DNA of 64,000 nucleotides from Ophiocordyceps camponoti-saundersi (nom. inval.) (Eukaryota > Ascomycota > Sordariomycetes > Hypocreales > Ophiocordycipitaceae), in the NCBI GenBank assembly GCA_003339415.1, contig PDHQ01000052.1, positions 1 through 64,000 on the forward strand. Reading direction: 5' to 3'. Each line of letters starts with the position of its first letter. The stretch's first letter is position 1. Position numbers and translations under genes: made by a program. Of this stretch, positions 12,115 through 23,300 are shown in pieces. A model generated the notes under the pieces. The model saw nothing but the letters and a program-made list of their open reading frames with translations, was not told the DNA's origin and made no database searches.

Positions 12115-13799
12115 ATATAAAAAAAAATATATTTTTATAATAGCTTAAAATAAACTTAACTATATATTTATTTAAGCGCCCCTTATAGCTAATTATCTTT
12201 TTTAAGTAACTTTCTCCCCTTATCTTATAAATATAATATTACTTTTTTACCCCTTATTCCCTTTTATTCCTTATCTGCTTACTCCTTCTCTTTTCTTATA
12301 TTAGCTTTAAGCTAATATCTACCTCCTCTATCTTTTTCTTATAATTTTTTATTATAATTAAGTAACTTAAGAGATTATTATAATATTAGCTATAGCTTAG
12401 CGCTAATATTAACTTACTATAAATATATCTTTAAGCGGGGGAGGGCGTATTATAAAGCTAGGGGAATATTTAATATAATACTAATAATAGGAGTCTCGCT
12501 TATCTTACTCCTAGGCCGCGCGCGCTATATATAAGCGCTAGCGTAAAACCGCTTTATTAATATATAGTAAAGGAGAAAAATAAGTATTACGCGTAAACGC
12601 TAAGTAATTAAAAGCTAAATAATATATATAAGCTAATAAAAATAATATATAATAAGGTAATAAGTAAGCTTAATATATTATATAAACTAATTAACGCTAT
12701 AATTATTTAATAAAAAATATTATTTTTTTTTCTTATTTTTTTATTTTTACGCGTTAATATCCGCTTAGTAGTTTATAATCTAAGCGGCTTATATATTTTA
12801 CTATTACTTAAGAATTTACTATTATTATTCCTTTTATTATTAAAAAAATACTTTATATTATAAGGCGAAAAAATTAAAGCTAATAATAAGGGCGCCTTAT
12901 TATTACTATTATTATTATTAATATTATATTATTATTAAAAATATATTATAAATTAAGGTATATAAGGCGGGTATAGCGATTATATTATTAATAATAAAAA
13001 TAAGCGTAAAGGATTATTATTACTTAAGCGTAAAAAGGGCGTAAAAGTTAGTTACTAAGCGCGGTATAATATAAGTAATAGCTAATATAGCTTATAAGTA
13101 GTTAATATAAGTAAGAAACTTTAGCGTAAGCTAGGCGCGTTAGCTAGGTACTTTTTTAGCGTAAGGGCGAGTAAGTAAGGTAATAGCTTATTTTTCCTTA
13201 ATTATTATCTATAAGTTATAGATAGCTTATTATAAGCGTATATTTATAATAAAAAGGTATTTTTCCTAGAAGCATTATTTTTACTATTACTTATATATTT
13301 TATAAGCTATTTTATAACCGCGTTAGTAATTAATATTATAGCTATTATAAAAGTCTTAGATATAAGGAGTATATAAATATTTTACTTTTTATAATATAGT
13401 AACGCTTTTATTATCTAAATCCCCCTTTATAATATAGCTACTTATTACGTAAAGTAATAACTATAGCTAACTAAATAATATATTAAGGCGGTAATATAAT
13501 AACTTAATAAATATAAAAAGCTTAAAAAATAATAATAATAATAAAAAAAGAATAAATAACTATAAAAAAGCTTAGATAATAATAATAATAGAAAAAAAAC
13601 TATAAGAATATAATAGCGAAGTAATAAAATATAAAGCTTAGAGAATTATTTACTTAATAAGGGAAAATAATATAACTAGCCCGAGGAGAAAAATAAAAAA
13701 GGAGGAAGAAAAATTTCTTATATAAGGGGTATTTTAACTTATACCTTATATATATATATACCGCGGCCGGAAATACTCTTTTCCTAAAGCGATAAGGTA
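12115..13799 (+). other. E-out 3' internal region
   Basis: It is the inverted counterpart of 1052-2740 and ends at the 3' LTR. It contains short runs of TTA/TAA units and no motif I recognise. Confidence 0.6.
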
Positions 13800-13920
13800 T
13801 ATAAGGGATTCGGGCTATGCTTAAATAGCTAAGTTATATAAGGGGTACTTAGTTAAGTCCGCGCGTATAACGGGCGCGGGGTATATATAGGTATATACGA
13901 TTAGTTAGCGCCGCGCGTAG
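13800..13920 (+). repeat. E-out 3' LTR, left part (cut by K)
   Basis: The first 121 bp of the 250 bp E LTR. It ends in GTAG (13917-13920), the left target duplication of K. The other 129 bp continue at 16883-17011, and 121 plus 129 gives exactly 250. Confidence 0.92.
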
Positions 13921-14385
13921 TTTGGCGGGAGCAACGGGCACCCTAAGACACCACAGCCCCGGCAGGGAAGACGGTCTCAAGGAAGTAGGACTATCGGATC
14001 CGTCCGGCCCTGCAGGCCGTATAGGTAGGTCAGGGTGGCAGGCGTCAAAAGGGTCGTTTGAGCCGACCTGTCTGATCTGACCTGCCTGATCTGACGGATC
14101 TGATCAATTGGTATCAGACCTACGGGTCCTAGGAAGGGTCGTTTTTGTACGTATAAGAAGGGTCGTTTTTCCCTACCTAGGAAGAACGACTAAGGTAGCC
14201 GTGTGCCCTTTAAAATACTATAAAATTAGTCGCCGTGAGCGTATGACCCGGTAGGGTCACCTCTTTAGTCTTTGTAAAATCTACGCTCTTTAAATTACTA
14301 GGAATTCTACGGAAATAGCTTCTTTTTCTTCTTTTTTCCCTTCTTTTTCCTCTGCCTCGGGGTATGTCTTTTCTTCCCCGTCAAA
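13921..14385 (+). repeat. K 5' LTR (465 bp)
   Basis: It begins TTTGGCGGG and ends CCGTCAAA. It lacks the canonical TG...CA ends. About five positions are T or A where the 3' LTR keeps C or G, for example in the runs ending CTTTAAAAT and CTCTTTAAATT, all in CpA/TpG context. Confidence 0.93.
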
Positions 14386-14386
14386 A

Positions 14387-14404
14387 CTGGTCTCCTAGGG
14401 CGTG
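14387..14404 (+). promoter_or_regulatory. Candidate primer-binding site of K
   Basis: Two bases after the LTR the sequence reads TGGTCTCCTAGGGCGTG. It begins with the TGG expected opposite a tRNA CCA end. I could not match it to a particular tRNA, and it does not match the tRNA-like sequence at 36841-36922. Confidence 0.45.
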
Positions 14405-14663
14405 ATCGATCCGGAAGAGCCTGCTTTTTCGGGCTTCCAAAGACGCAGAATGCTTCGTTTTACCTTCCTTCGGACCTCGCCACTACCCTCCCGGAAACCC
14501 GTTTTTTTCCTACCTTCTCGATAGCCTCGGCAGCCGGTACGACTCCTACAATCTCGACAGGTCCGTCAAAATACCTTAGACTAATTAATCGAAGGGAGGG
14601 AAGGGACGAGAGCCAGGCCAGCGCAGCCGAAAAAGACTTCTTCGACCCGGTAAGCGCAGCCCG

Positions 14664-14686
14664 CTTCTTCTTCTTCTTCTTCTTCG
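14664..14686 (+). repeat. CTT/TTC run in K gag
   Basis: A pure TTC-type tract encoding serines in the Gag-like frame. It is part of the strong pyrimidine bias of K's plus strand. Confidence 0.85.
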
Positions 14687-15853
14687 GTTACGGCTACGGA
14701 CTTTGCTCTCGAACGTACGGATCGGCCGGTCTCGTCGTTTTCGTCGTTTTCTTCCTTCTTTTCTTCTTTCCCGGCAGCGAAGGCTTCGTACGAAGCTAGC
14801 TTTGCTACTACCCCCCTACTTTTTCTGCTGCTTTTTGCAGATTTCTTCCTCGGCCCGTTTTTTTCGGCTGCTTTTTTCTTCCTCTAGTCTACTACTTTCT
14901 TCTTCCTGCAGTCTCCTTTATCGACGGAAACCCCCTTTCCGACCGGGTCGTTATAATCGTTATAAGGGCTGCCGTCACGACGGCTATAGCGGTAGGAAAA
15001 AACGGATCGAGAAAAATAGCCGCCGAATACGATAACGATAAAAAGACCGACCGAGGAATACGTATAGTCACAGCAGCGGCTACGGTAGCGGCTGCAGCCT
15101 CGGACGGATACGTCGCTATAGGGACCTTTTTCCCCTACTTCTTCGGATCCCTCTTTTGCCCCTGCTTTTCCGGATCCCCCTTCTTCTTCTTCTTTTCCGG
15201 GTCTTCGTCAGTCCCCTGCCCAGTCCTCCTTTGCCCTACCCTTTGCCTAAGGACCTGCCCAAAGTCTTCCTTTCCCTTCTTTTTCTTCCCTCTCGAGCTT
15301 ACCCCCCCTTCGACCTTTTCAGGGTAAAGGGATTAATTACTTCCTCGAACGATTCGAAGCTAGGTTCTCGAAAAACGAAGAAAAACTCGAGTAGCTACCG
15401 CACTTCGTGGCCCCTAGTTTGCAGGGAAAAATCGAGATTCTCACGGCAGCCCTTCCGTGGCAAGCAGCGAAAAAACGGCTCCTTCGATACTTCGGAGTAT
15501 TTGATCGAGCCTATTCGGCAGGGACCTTAGGAAGGCTACGGCAGCACGAGGCCCGTCGACCGAAAACAAAGGACGTGATCGACTAGCTAGAAAAGCACGC
15601 TTCCTTTTGCCGGCAGCTAGAAAAAGACGATTTCGAAGCTACGACGAGGCACTCTCTCGGTCTCTTTTCTGCTCTGCCGAAAGAAATACGAGACCTACTT
15701 CTCGAGAACGACGGCTTAGGACGCGGTAGTCAGCTTCCTTCCTACGGCGTCCTCTTCGAGAGGGCATATTTCTACGCCTCTATTCTTCTCGAAGACGAGG
15801 AAATAAGCCGTAGAAGGGAAATCGCAGATCGAGCCGATATACGGTCTTCTTCC

Positions 15854-15970
15854 TCTTCTGCTTCTTCGGTTCGGTCGTTTTCTTCTACTTCTTCGTCTTC
15901 TTCTGCTTCTTCGGTTCGGTTATTTTCTTCTACTTCTTCGTCTTCTTCTGCTTCTTCGGTTCGGTCGTTC
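15854..15970 (+). repeat. 45 bp minisatellite, about 2.6 copies, in K gag
   Basis: The unit starts at 15854, 15899 and 15944. Because 45 is a multiple of three it keeps the Gag frame and encodes a Ser-rich repeat containing SSASSVR. Copies differ at one or two positions, one a C-to-T next to A. Confidence 0.9.
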
Positions 15971-16132
15971 CCTTCTTCGCGGTCGTCTTCTCCTTTCCCC
16001 TCGTTTCCTTCTTCTTCTACCTGCCCAGTTCCTTCGGCTTCCTCGATCTAATCGATCCGGCCGTCCGGCCGGCTACCTTCGGACCTGTGGGGAGTCGACC
16101 TTTTCGTCCGAGACGAAGACCCTGCCTTCTGA

Positions 16133-16413
16133 AGGGTCTGATCAAATGCTTCCTTCTGCTCCGGTCGATAGGTAGGGGCGTACGGCGGCGTTTTTCTTCT
16201 TTCTTCTTCTTTCCTGCTTTTTCCTGCTTTTTCCTGCTTTTTCCTTCCTTCTTCTTTTCCTTCCGTTAGTCCTTACCGTCTTCTTTCTCTTCGGCCCCCT
16301 TCACGGCGGCTACCTTCCCGTTACCTTCTTCTTCTTCTTTGCTTGCTCCCGCGTTTCTTCTCGCGAAGCACGCTTTCCTTCTTCCTTACGCGTGCTTACG
16401 CTGTGGGGAGTAG
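16133..16413 (+). other. K 3' untranslated region with 10 bp repeats and purine tract
   Basis: After the Gag stop there are three copies of TTCCTGCTTT (16211-16240) in a pyrimidine-rich stretch. Just before the 3' LTR is TGTGGGGAGTAG (16402-16413), a plausible polypurine tract for plus-strand priming. No further gene is seen. Confidence 0.6.
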
Positions 16414-16878
16414 TTTGGCGGGAGCAACGGGCACCCCAAGACACCACAGCCCCGGCAGGGAAGACGGTTTTAAGGAAGTAGGACTATCGGATCCGTCCGG
16501 CCCTGCAGGCCGTATAGGTAGGTTAGGGTGGCAGGCGTCAAAAGGGTCGTTTAAGCCGACCTGTCTGATCTGACCTGCCTGATCTGACGGATCTGATTAA
16601 TTGGTATTAGACCTACGGGTCCTAGGAAGGGTCGTTTTTGTACGTATAAGAAGGGTCGTTTTTCCCTACCTAGGAAGAACGACTAAGGTAGCCGTGTGCC
16701 CTTCAAAATACTATAAAATTAGTCGCCGTGAGCGCATGACCCGGTAGGGTCACCTCTTCAGTCTTTGTAAAATCTACGCTCTTTGAATTACTAGGAATTC
16801 TACGGAAATAGCTTCTTTTTCTTCTTTTTTCCCTTCTTTTTCCTCTGCCTCGGGGTATGTCTTTTCTTCCCCGTCAAA
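16414..16878 (+). repeat. K 3' LTR (465 bp)
   Basis: Same length as the 5' LTR. About five sites show RIP-type change here but not in the 5' copy, for example ATTAATT against ATCAATT and TAAGCC against TGAGCC. Confidence 0.93.
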
Positions 16879-16882
16879 GTAG

Positions 16883-17011
16883 GACGGGCGCGGGCTATAT
16901 ACGGATTATAACCCTAAGTACGTATACCGTATATATTTTAGAACCTCTTAAGTTATTTTATATTAATGAAGTTAGCTTTTTATAGATATTAAGGAGTGTA
17001 GGACCTTTATA
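16883..17011 (+). repeat. E-out 3' LTR, right part
   Basis: The remaining 129 bp of the LTR after K, ending CCTTTATA. The E-out right target duplication ACTTT follows at 17012-17016. Confidence 0.92.
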
Positions 17012-17124
17012 ACTTTAAGTTAAATTCGCCTTTATACTTATATAGCGCTTTACCCCTTATTATTCTACGCGTAAACTTATTTTACTTCTTAAGCGCGCTA
17101 TAGTTAAAGAAAACGTTATTACTT

Positions 17125-17155
<31 letters not shown>

Positions 17156-17315
17156 GAATAATATAAATCTTATTACTCCTTTTATATTTTATTATATTAC
17201 TAAAAGTTATATAAGTAAATCTTAACTTTTTTTAAAATTTATATTAAACTTAACTTATTTATTAATATATTATAAACTATAATAACTTTATCCCCTCCTT
17301 AAGCTATTATTATTA
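17012..17315. repeat. P-family interior, fragment 2 (between E-out and N)
   Basis: This continues fragment 1 and aligns without interruption to 62798-63101. The last 25 bp (17291-17315) are the left target duplication of N. No gene motif is visible. Confidence 0.85.
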
Positions 17316-20300
17316 TTAGAATTTATACTAGGGGCTAGAACGGCTTCTAGGACTACTATATATAAGGAGGGGGGAAAAACCGGGCAGGGCCCGGGGGAAA
17401 ACCCCTTACTTATAAGGTAGGGGCCTAATAGGGTAAGGACGATAAGTAGGAAAAAGCGCTATTATAAGCCTTACTTAGGCCCGTAAAGCTATAATAGAAT
17501 AATAAACTAAGGCAGGGCTTAAGGGGGTACTTTATAAGAATAAGTAAGTTACGTAAAAGTATATACTAAAATTAGCTAGAGGGCTATAGATTAATAAGTA
17601 AGTAAGGTAATATATACCTTATTACTAAAATATAAATAAATAAAAGCTAAGTAATATATAGCTTCTTCCCCTTTTTTATTTTTTATAAGTATATTTATAA
17701 CTATAAATAATATTATAAATAACTAAATATATATTACTATATAGCCTCCTACTAGCTTAAAACCTAACTAATATTATAATAAGGAAGGTAAAAGTTAAAG
17801 AAAAAAACTTAATTTTTTATAATATTTATATAAAATATATTATATAAGAGCGCTCGCGCTAAGGATATTTTAGTTATTAAGTATAATAAAGTAAATATAC
17901 TTTTTATTTAAAGTTTAGTAAAAATATAAAGGTTAATAGTATATAAATCTTCTAGCTTAAGCGTATATTACTTATATAAAATTAAATATAAGCTATATAG
18001 CGGTAAATATTTCCTAAATTATAAGTAATTATAAGAAGCTAATAAGCTAAAAATATATAAGTTATTAATAATAAACGCGGCTAAGCTTTATTATATATAG
18101 CGTAAAAAATATATAAAGTAAAAGAAATAAGGTAATATTAAGGCTTTATTAGTAAGGGTTAAGCGCGTTATTTAAGATAAGGATTAATTATCTACTTATA
18201 AGAATATATATAATATTAAGTAAGTGCTAACTAAGGCCGCCTTTATTCTTACTAATATAAATAAGGTAATAGGAGTTTTTAAATTAATATATAATACTTT
18301 TAAGTATATTAAAATAGCTTTTAGTAATATTTTAGCTAATATTATTAATATAAGCGAGAAGCTAAGTATTATAATAGCAGGTATAATTAAAGCTATTAAT
18401 AAGTTAAAATACTTAGTAATTAAGTTAGATATTTATACTAAAAAGAAAATAATTTTAGCTATAGCTACTAAGGAGGTAATAATACTAGCGCTTACCGCTA
18501 GTAATATAAAACCGGGTCCCGCTAATAGTAATACCGCCGATAAAAATAATAATAAAGTTATTATAATAAAAAACCTAATACTAACTAAGGTTAAGGAGAC
18601 TAAGTTAGCTAGTAAAGCTAAGGGTAAGGTAAAGGGTAAAAGGCTAAATAAAGGTAAAGCTAAAGCTAAGCGCGGTTATATATTAGTTAAGTCTTAGTTA
18701 AAGCTAGCTAAGAAAGCGCGTTTAGCTATAATAATCTTAAATTTTAATAATAATAATAAAAATAATAATAATATTAGTATAAAAGCTTTTAAGCTTATTA
18801 ATATAGTAATATTATATATAAAGTAAATATATTTAAGTAAGAGCGCGGCTAAGCTAGCTAGCTAAGATAATATAATAAAGCTCTTAGCTTAAGAGTTATT
18901 AGTTAAGAAAGCGGCTAATTTAAATCCTAGCTATAATTATTTTTACGCGCTTAATAAATAAGGAGTATTATTAATTATAATAGTTAAGTTACTATTTATT
19001 AAAAAGCTTAAAAGTTATTAAGCTAGCCGCGCTTAAATAATAGTAAATAAATCTAATAATTTTATATTTATAGTTATAAAAATATCTACTTTATTTAAAT
19101 TATTAGCTATTTAAACTAAGATTATAAAAAGGTAAATACTAGCTATAAAATCGCTAATAAGTTTATTAAAATCTTTTAAAGCTATAAGCTTAAATACTCT
19201 TAATATACTAAAAAATAAAATAAAAGCAAAGTCCGGGTTAGTAATAGCCTTGCCCGCTATATTAAGAGTATTTATTAAGTTTAAGCTATTATTTACTTAA
19301 AGTTTATTAATAACTTAAGGTTAGTCTTTTACTAAAGCTATATTAGGGGAGCGGGCCTTATAGCTAAAAGAATCTAATAATATTAGTAATAAGATTTAGT
19401 TTAATAAGGTTAAGAGCTTAGGTAAGGATAAAGCGGAAAAATCGGTAATTAAATAAGGTAAGGAGGGATAGATATTTATAAGCTATATAGTAGTAAAAGG
19501 GTTTAGTAAATAAAAATATAATAAGTTTAATCTTACGGTAAGTTTAGCGGGGATATATATAAAGTCTTAGTAAGGTTAAACTAATAAAAGTTAGCGTAGC
19601 GTAATATTTACTTTATAATAGTAAGGGTAGAAATATAATTATTAAGCTTAAGTTATAAGGAGAACTTAGAGCGAAGATATTATAATAATTTATCCCTTTA
19701 AATAGCGAGATTAAGGTATCGTAAGAGGAGGTAATACGCGTTTTATAGCCTAGTATTATATTAGTAGTTTAAGGTAACTATATCTAAAACTTAATATAAA
19801 AAGAGAAACTCTTATAGTTTAATTTTACTTATATATAGCTAGGTAATTATAATATTAATATATTTTAAAAGATTATAATATATTATAATAACTATAAGCT
19901 AATTTAGGTATAAGGGGAAATTAGCTAGAAAAAGGGTAAACTTAAGGTAAGCTTATTAAAAGTAGTTCTCTTACTATTCCTATTAGTATATTTAGTTTTT
20001 ATAAAGGAGGCGCTAGGTAATCTTCTTATTAAAGGTATTATATAAGGCGTAAGCTTATATTATTATCTACCTTAGTTTTTCTTAAAGCGGGGACTTAGTT
20101 TTACTATATTAAGTTAAGCGGTATATAGGGAATCTTATAAGAAACCTTAAAATAAACTTAGATATATATCGAATCACGTTTAGTATACTTACTTTTCTAA
20201 GCTTATAAAAAATATTAGCTTTTCTCTTATTTATATAAAAGTTAATTAGGGGGGTTTAAAACTTAGCTTCTAAGTAATAAACTAAAGTTATTTTAAAAGC

Positions 20301-23300
20301 GCTAAGAATAGTATATAAATATTATAACTAAGTAGGGCCTATAATCTTAGCAAGGCCCGAGGGGTTCCTAGTCTTTAAGGTAGTTATATAAAAGGTAATA
20401 AAAGCGTAAAATATTAAAAATTATATAATTTTTATATATAGCTTTTTAGCTTAAGGGAGGGTATAACTTTAAGTAAATATAGTTAAGGTAATAAGAGTAA
20501 GATTCTATTTAGAAAGCTTATTATATATAGTTTAGATATATACTTTTTAGTATAATTATCTATATACTTAAATACTTAATAAACGCGCTTTAAAGATAAG
20601 GTAAATATTATATATACTTAGCTTAACTATATATTATTCTAGGTAATATTTCTTAGAAAAATATATTAGTTTGCTCTTATTTAGCTTAAAAGCTATATTA
20701 TAATCCTAAGCTTATTCCTTATAGATATTTTATATTAACTAAAAGCGTCTTATAGTTATAGCGGTATCCGGTTTAACGCTAAGAAGGTTTATATTATTAG
20801 TAAACTTAATAACTTCTAGCTTAAGTTTATACTCTAATTATTAGTAAAGTAGTATTATATAAAGAATAAAAAATATAATAAAGAGCGGGGAGCTTTAAAA
20901 AACTTTAATTTAAATAAGGAAAAGTGCTAAAGTCTATCTATTAAAGCGTAAATATAAGGAGTAATAGCTAAGGTAGCTTTATAAGAAAGTATAAATCTAA
21001 GTAAGGTATTTTATATACGCGAGTTTATAAAATAATTTATTATAATAAATAGCGTTAAAAGCTTCCTTTATATTAAGTTATAAGAAAAAGGCGACCCCTT
21101 TCTTAGCTTAAATAGCTTAGATAAGTTCTATAATTATAAAAATAGCTAGTTTTATTAACTTATTCTATTTATTACTTATTTAACTATTAGGGAGGAGCTA
21201 GTATAGTTTAGTAATATTAGATAACCTCTTATTTACGATAAACTTAAGTACTTTACTAAGGTAATATAAAAGGGAGATTAGCTTATAGCTATTAGCCTAT
21301 TAGTAAACTTTTAGCTTTTTACTTTATTTATATAATATTATTATAATAATAATATAAAGTTAACTTAGGAAGTAGCTAAGCTAAAAGTAAGCGTAAAAAA
21401 TATAAATAAGTTATATATAAAAGACTAAGTAGTATATTTTAAGGAAACTAGTTAAGATTTAGTTTAACTTAGTTACCTTTTATAGTAATATAATATAAAA
21501 GGTAGCTTAAATATTATCTATAATAATATATTATTTTATAATAAAGCTAGGTTTAAGTATTTTATAATTTATTAAGAGGAGGTTAAGAATAGGTAAAAAA
21601 AACTTATCCGCTAAGACGCGTACTTTATCCTTAAAAAACGCGGCCTCTTCTTTACCCGGGTCTTATAAGGCTAGGAGGTAAATAAGCTTAGCTAGTATTT
21701 TACTACGAAGCTACGCCTAATATTTTATATATTAAAACTATCCGGGATTATTATTAATAAAGTATAGGAAAGAACGCTAGTTAGCCTAATAAGAATAAGT
21801 AATTACCTTCTTCTAATTATAAGTAAATTCTTATAATTATAGCTAGTTATATTTAGATAAGGAATTATAATAGCAATACCTAGCTTATTTAGCGTCCTTA
21901 ATAGTATAAGTAACTACTAAAGTAAACTAAGTTTACTTTTTCCTAAGTACTAAGGTATAAAAAGGTATAGCGGCTTAGATAACTTATTATAATTTATTAT
22001 AAAGGCGGTTAAGGGCGGCGTTAATTTAATTAATAATTTCGATAATAGCAAAGATAGAGATTTAGGTAAGAGATTCTCTTATAATAAGGTTTAAATTAGC
22101 TTATCTTTATTATAGCTTAAGCGTAAAGGGGTTAATATCTTATATACTAATCGTAAGTATTTACGGAATATAATCGGATTTTATAAGGTTAAGGTCTAAT
22201 CTTATATATTAGGTATAGAACTTAGCTATTACCTAAACTAAATTTAATATATTATCTTAATAGCTATAAAATATTTTAATATATTTACTTTTAGGGGTAA
22301 GGAGTAAGAGGTTAAGTTTAGAAGTCTCTTAAATAAGCTAATTAGCGTTATTAGAATATTATTTATAGCTATCTTATAATAAATAATATAAGTTAAAGTT
22401 TCTAAGAAGGATTTATTTCGCTTTTAGCTTAAATTTAGGTAAAAGGAAGAGGTAGCCTTATCTAGCTTAATTTAAAAAGGAGTATACTAAGATAATTTTT
22501 AATCTAAAAGCGAAGCTAACTCCGGCCTAGTCCTTACTAGTAATAAGCGACTAATTTAAAACGCTATAGCGCTTATAGATATATATAGCCGCTTATCCGC
22601 TATAAAAGATAAGTTTATAAAGTAATATTTTAGGAAAGGGCGGACTAGCTCCTAAGCGGTATATTATTTCTTATAAGGTAATAATATTATAGTTATATAT
22701 ACTATAAAAGGCTAGTTATATTAGCTTAGGTCGCTTATTAATATTTTAGAAAAGGATTTTTAGATATATAAGAAAAAGTTAAAAGTAATAATAATAGTAT
22801 TTTTATTATTTTTATATAAAGCTTTAATAGCGGCTTTAGTTTAAATCTTAGTAAAAGCTAGTATAGTTAAGAGTTTAATATTAGTCTTAATAAGGCTATC
22901 TATTTAATATAATATAAGGGTAAGTTTATTAATATCTACTATATTCTAAGTTTACCTAAGGGGTTAGTAGCTTAAGTTTAGTAAAAATACGCTCCTTTTA
23001 CGCCTAATCTAATATCTTATAACTTCTAATATATCTCTACTAACTAATATCTTAAAAGATAGCTTTAGCTAAGAGCTACCTAAAAGTTTATAATATTTCT
23101 TACTAGTAATAAATTATTAAAAAAACTTAAAAACTAATTCCTAAGTAAATTATATATAAAAAAGCATTACTAATTATATATTAAGTTTAGTAAATCTTAT
23201 AAGCTATTATTTATAATAAGCCTAGGCTTTATCTTATTCCTAAATAGCTATAAGGTATAGCCTTAACTAAGCTAAGTAATCTCCGCTATATAAAATATAT

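Larger units (their letters stand above)
14450..16132 (+). pseudogene. gag: K Gag-like capsid gene, 560 codons, interrupted by RIP-type stops
   Basis: A single frame runs from ATG at 14450, 64 bp after the LTR, to TGA at 16130-16132. I count about 16 in-frame stops, all TAA or TAG and none TGA, which RIP makes from CAA, CAG or TGG; examples are 14522, 14651, 15065, 15248, 15392, 15584 and 16049. The N-terminal half is rich in Pro, Gln, Ser and Phe. From about 15300 comes a structured segment: PLRPFQGKGINYFLERFE, then acidic KNEEKLE, LPHFVAPSLQ and LPWQAAKKRLLRYFG. This is the pattern of Ty3/gypsy Gag (capsid) domains, with a P-x-F-x-G start and a conserved W..K..L..F end. A second helical block follows (15600-15840), then a Ser-rich tail with 45 bp repeats. 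No zinc knuckle is visible. The assignment to the Gag family rests on this pattern alone. Confidence 0.75.
13921..16878 (+). mobile_element. K: compact LTR element carrying only a Gag-like gene, lightly RIPed
   Basis: The element is 2,958 bp, bounded by 465 bp direct terminal repeats (13921-14385 and 16414-16878) and a 4 bp duplication GTAG (13917-13920 and 16879-16882). The split E LTR sums to 250 bp only if the duplication is 4 bp. The LTRs have short inverted ends, TTTGGCGGG and CCCCGTCAAA. The interior has room for one gene, a Gag-like frame at 14450-16132, and no protease, reverse transc, RNase H or integrase. It must therefore have been moved by another element's enzymes. Base composition is near 50% GC with CpA and TpG still common, unlike everything around it. 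The two LTRs differ at about ten places, all RIP-type transitions. Confidence 0.93.
189..17011 (+). mobile_element. E-out: Ty3/gypsy chromovirus-type LTR element, RIP-inactivated, interrupted by E-in and K
   Basis: The element is bounded by 250 bp LTRs (189-438, and 13800-13920 plus 16883-17011) and by a perfect 5 bp target duplication ACTTT at 184-188 and 17012-17016. The uninterrupted target survives at 62798-62802 in another P copy. Removing the two later insertions, E-in (802-7731) and K (13921-16878), leaves an element of about 6.9 kb. That agrees with the 6,930 bp of intact E-in. The interior reads gag, reverse transcriptase and a chromodomain-like tail in that order on the plus strand, so it is a gypsy element with a C-terminal chromodomain. 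It is more AT-rich than E-in and has no usable reading frame. Confidence 0.93.

Noticed and set aside
14703..15035. A 110-codon open frame in K, rich in Arg, Ser and Phe.
   Set aside because: It opens at TTG, lies in a different frame from the Gag-like gene and is low complexity. It is a shadow of the pyrimidine-rich gag strand.
15156..15530. A 124-codon open frame in K.
   Set aside because: It overlaps the Gag-like segment in another frame. The Gag frame has structured, motif-bearing protein there, and this one is Pro/Leu-rich low complexity.
15730..16410. A minus-strand Glu/Lys-rich frame with only TAA/TAG stops.
   Set aside because: It is the complement of TTC/TCT-rich sequence, which yields GAA/AGA codons automatically. 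The plus-strand Gag frame is longer and has a real domain pattern.
16087..16573. Two short plus-strand frames (16087-16269 and 16343-16573).
   Set aside because: The first lies across the Gag stop in another frame. The second runs from K's 3' untranslated region into the LTR. Neither has a recognisable domain.
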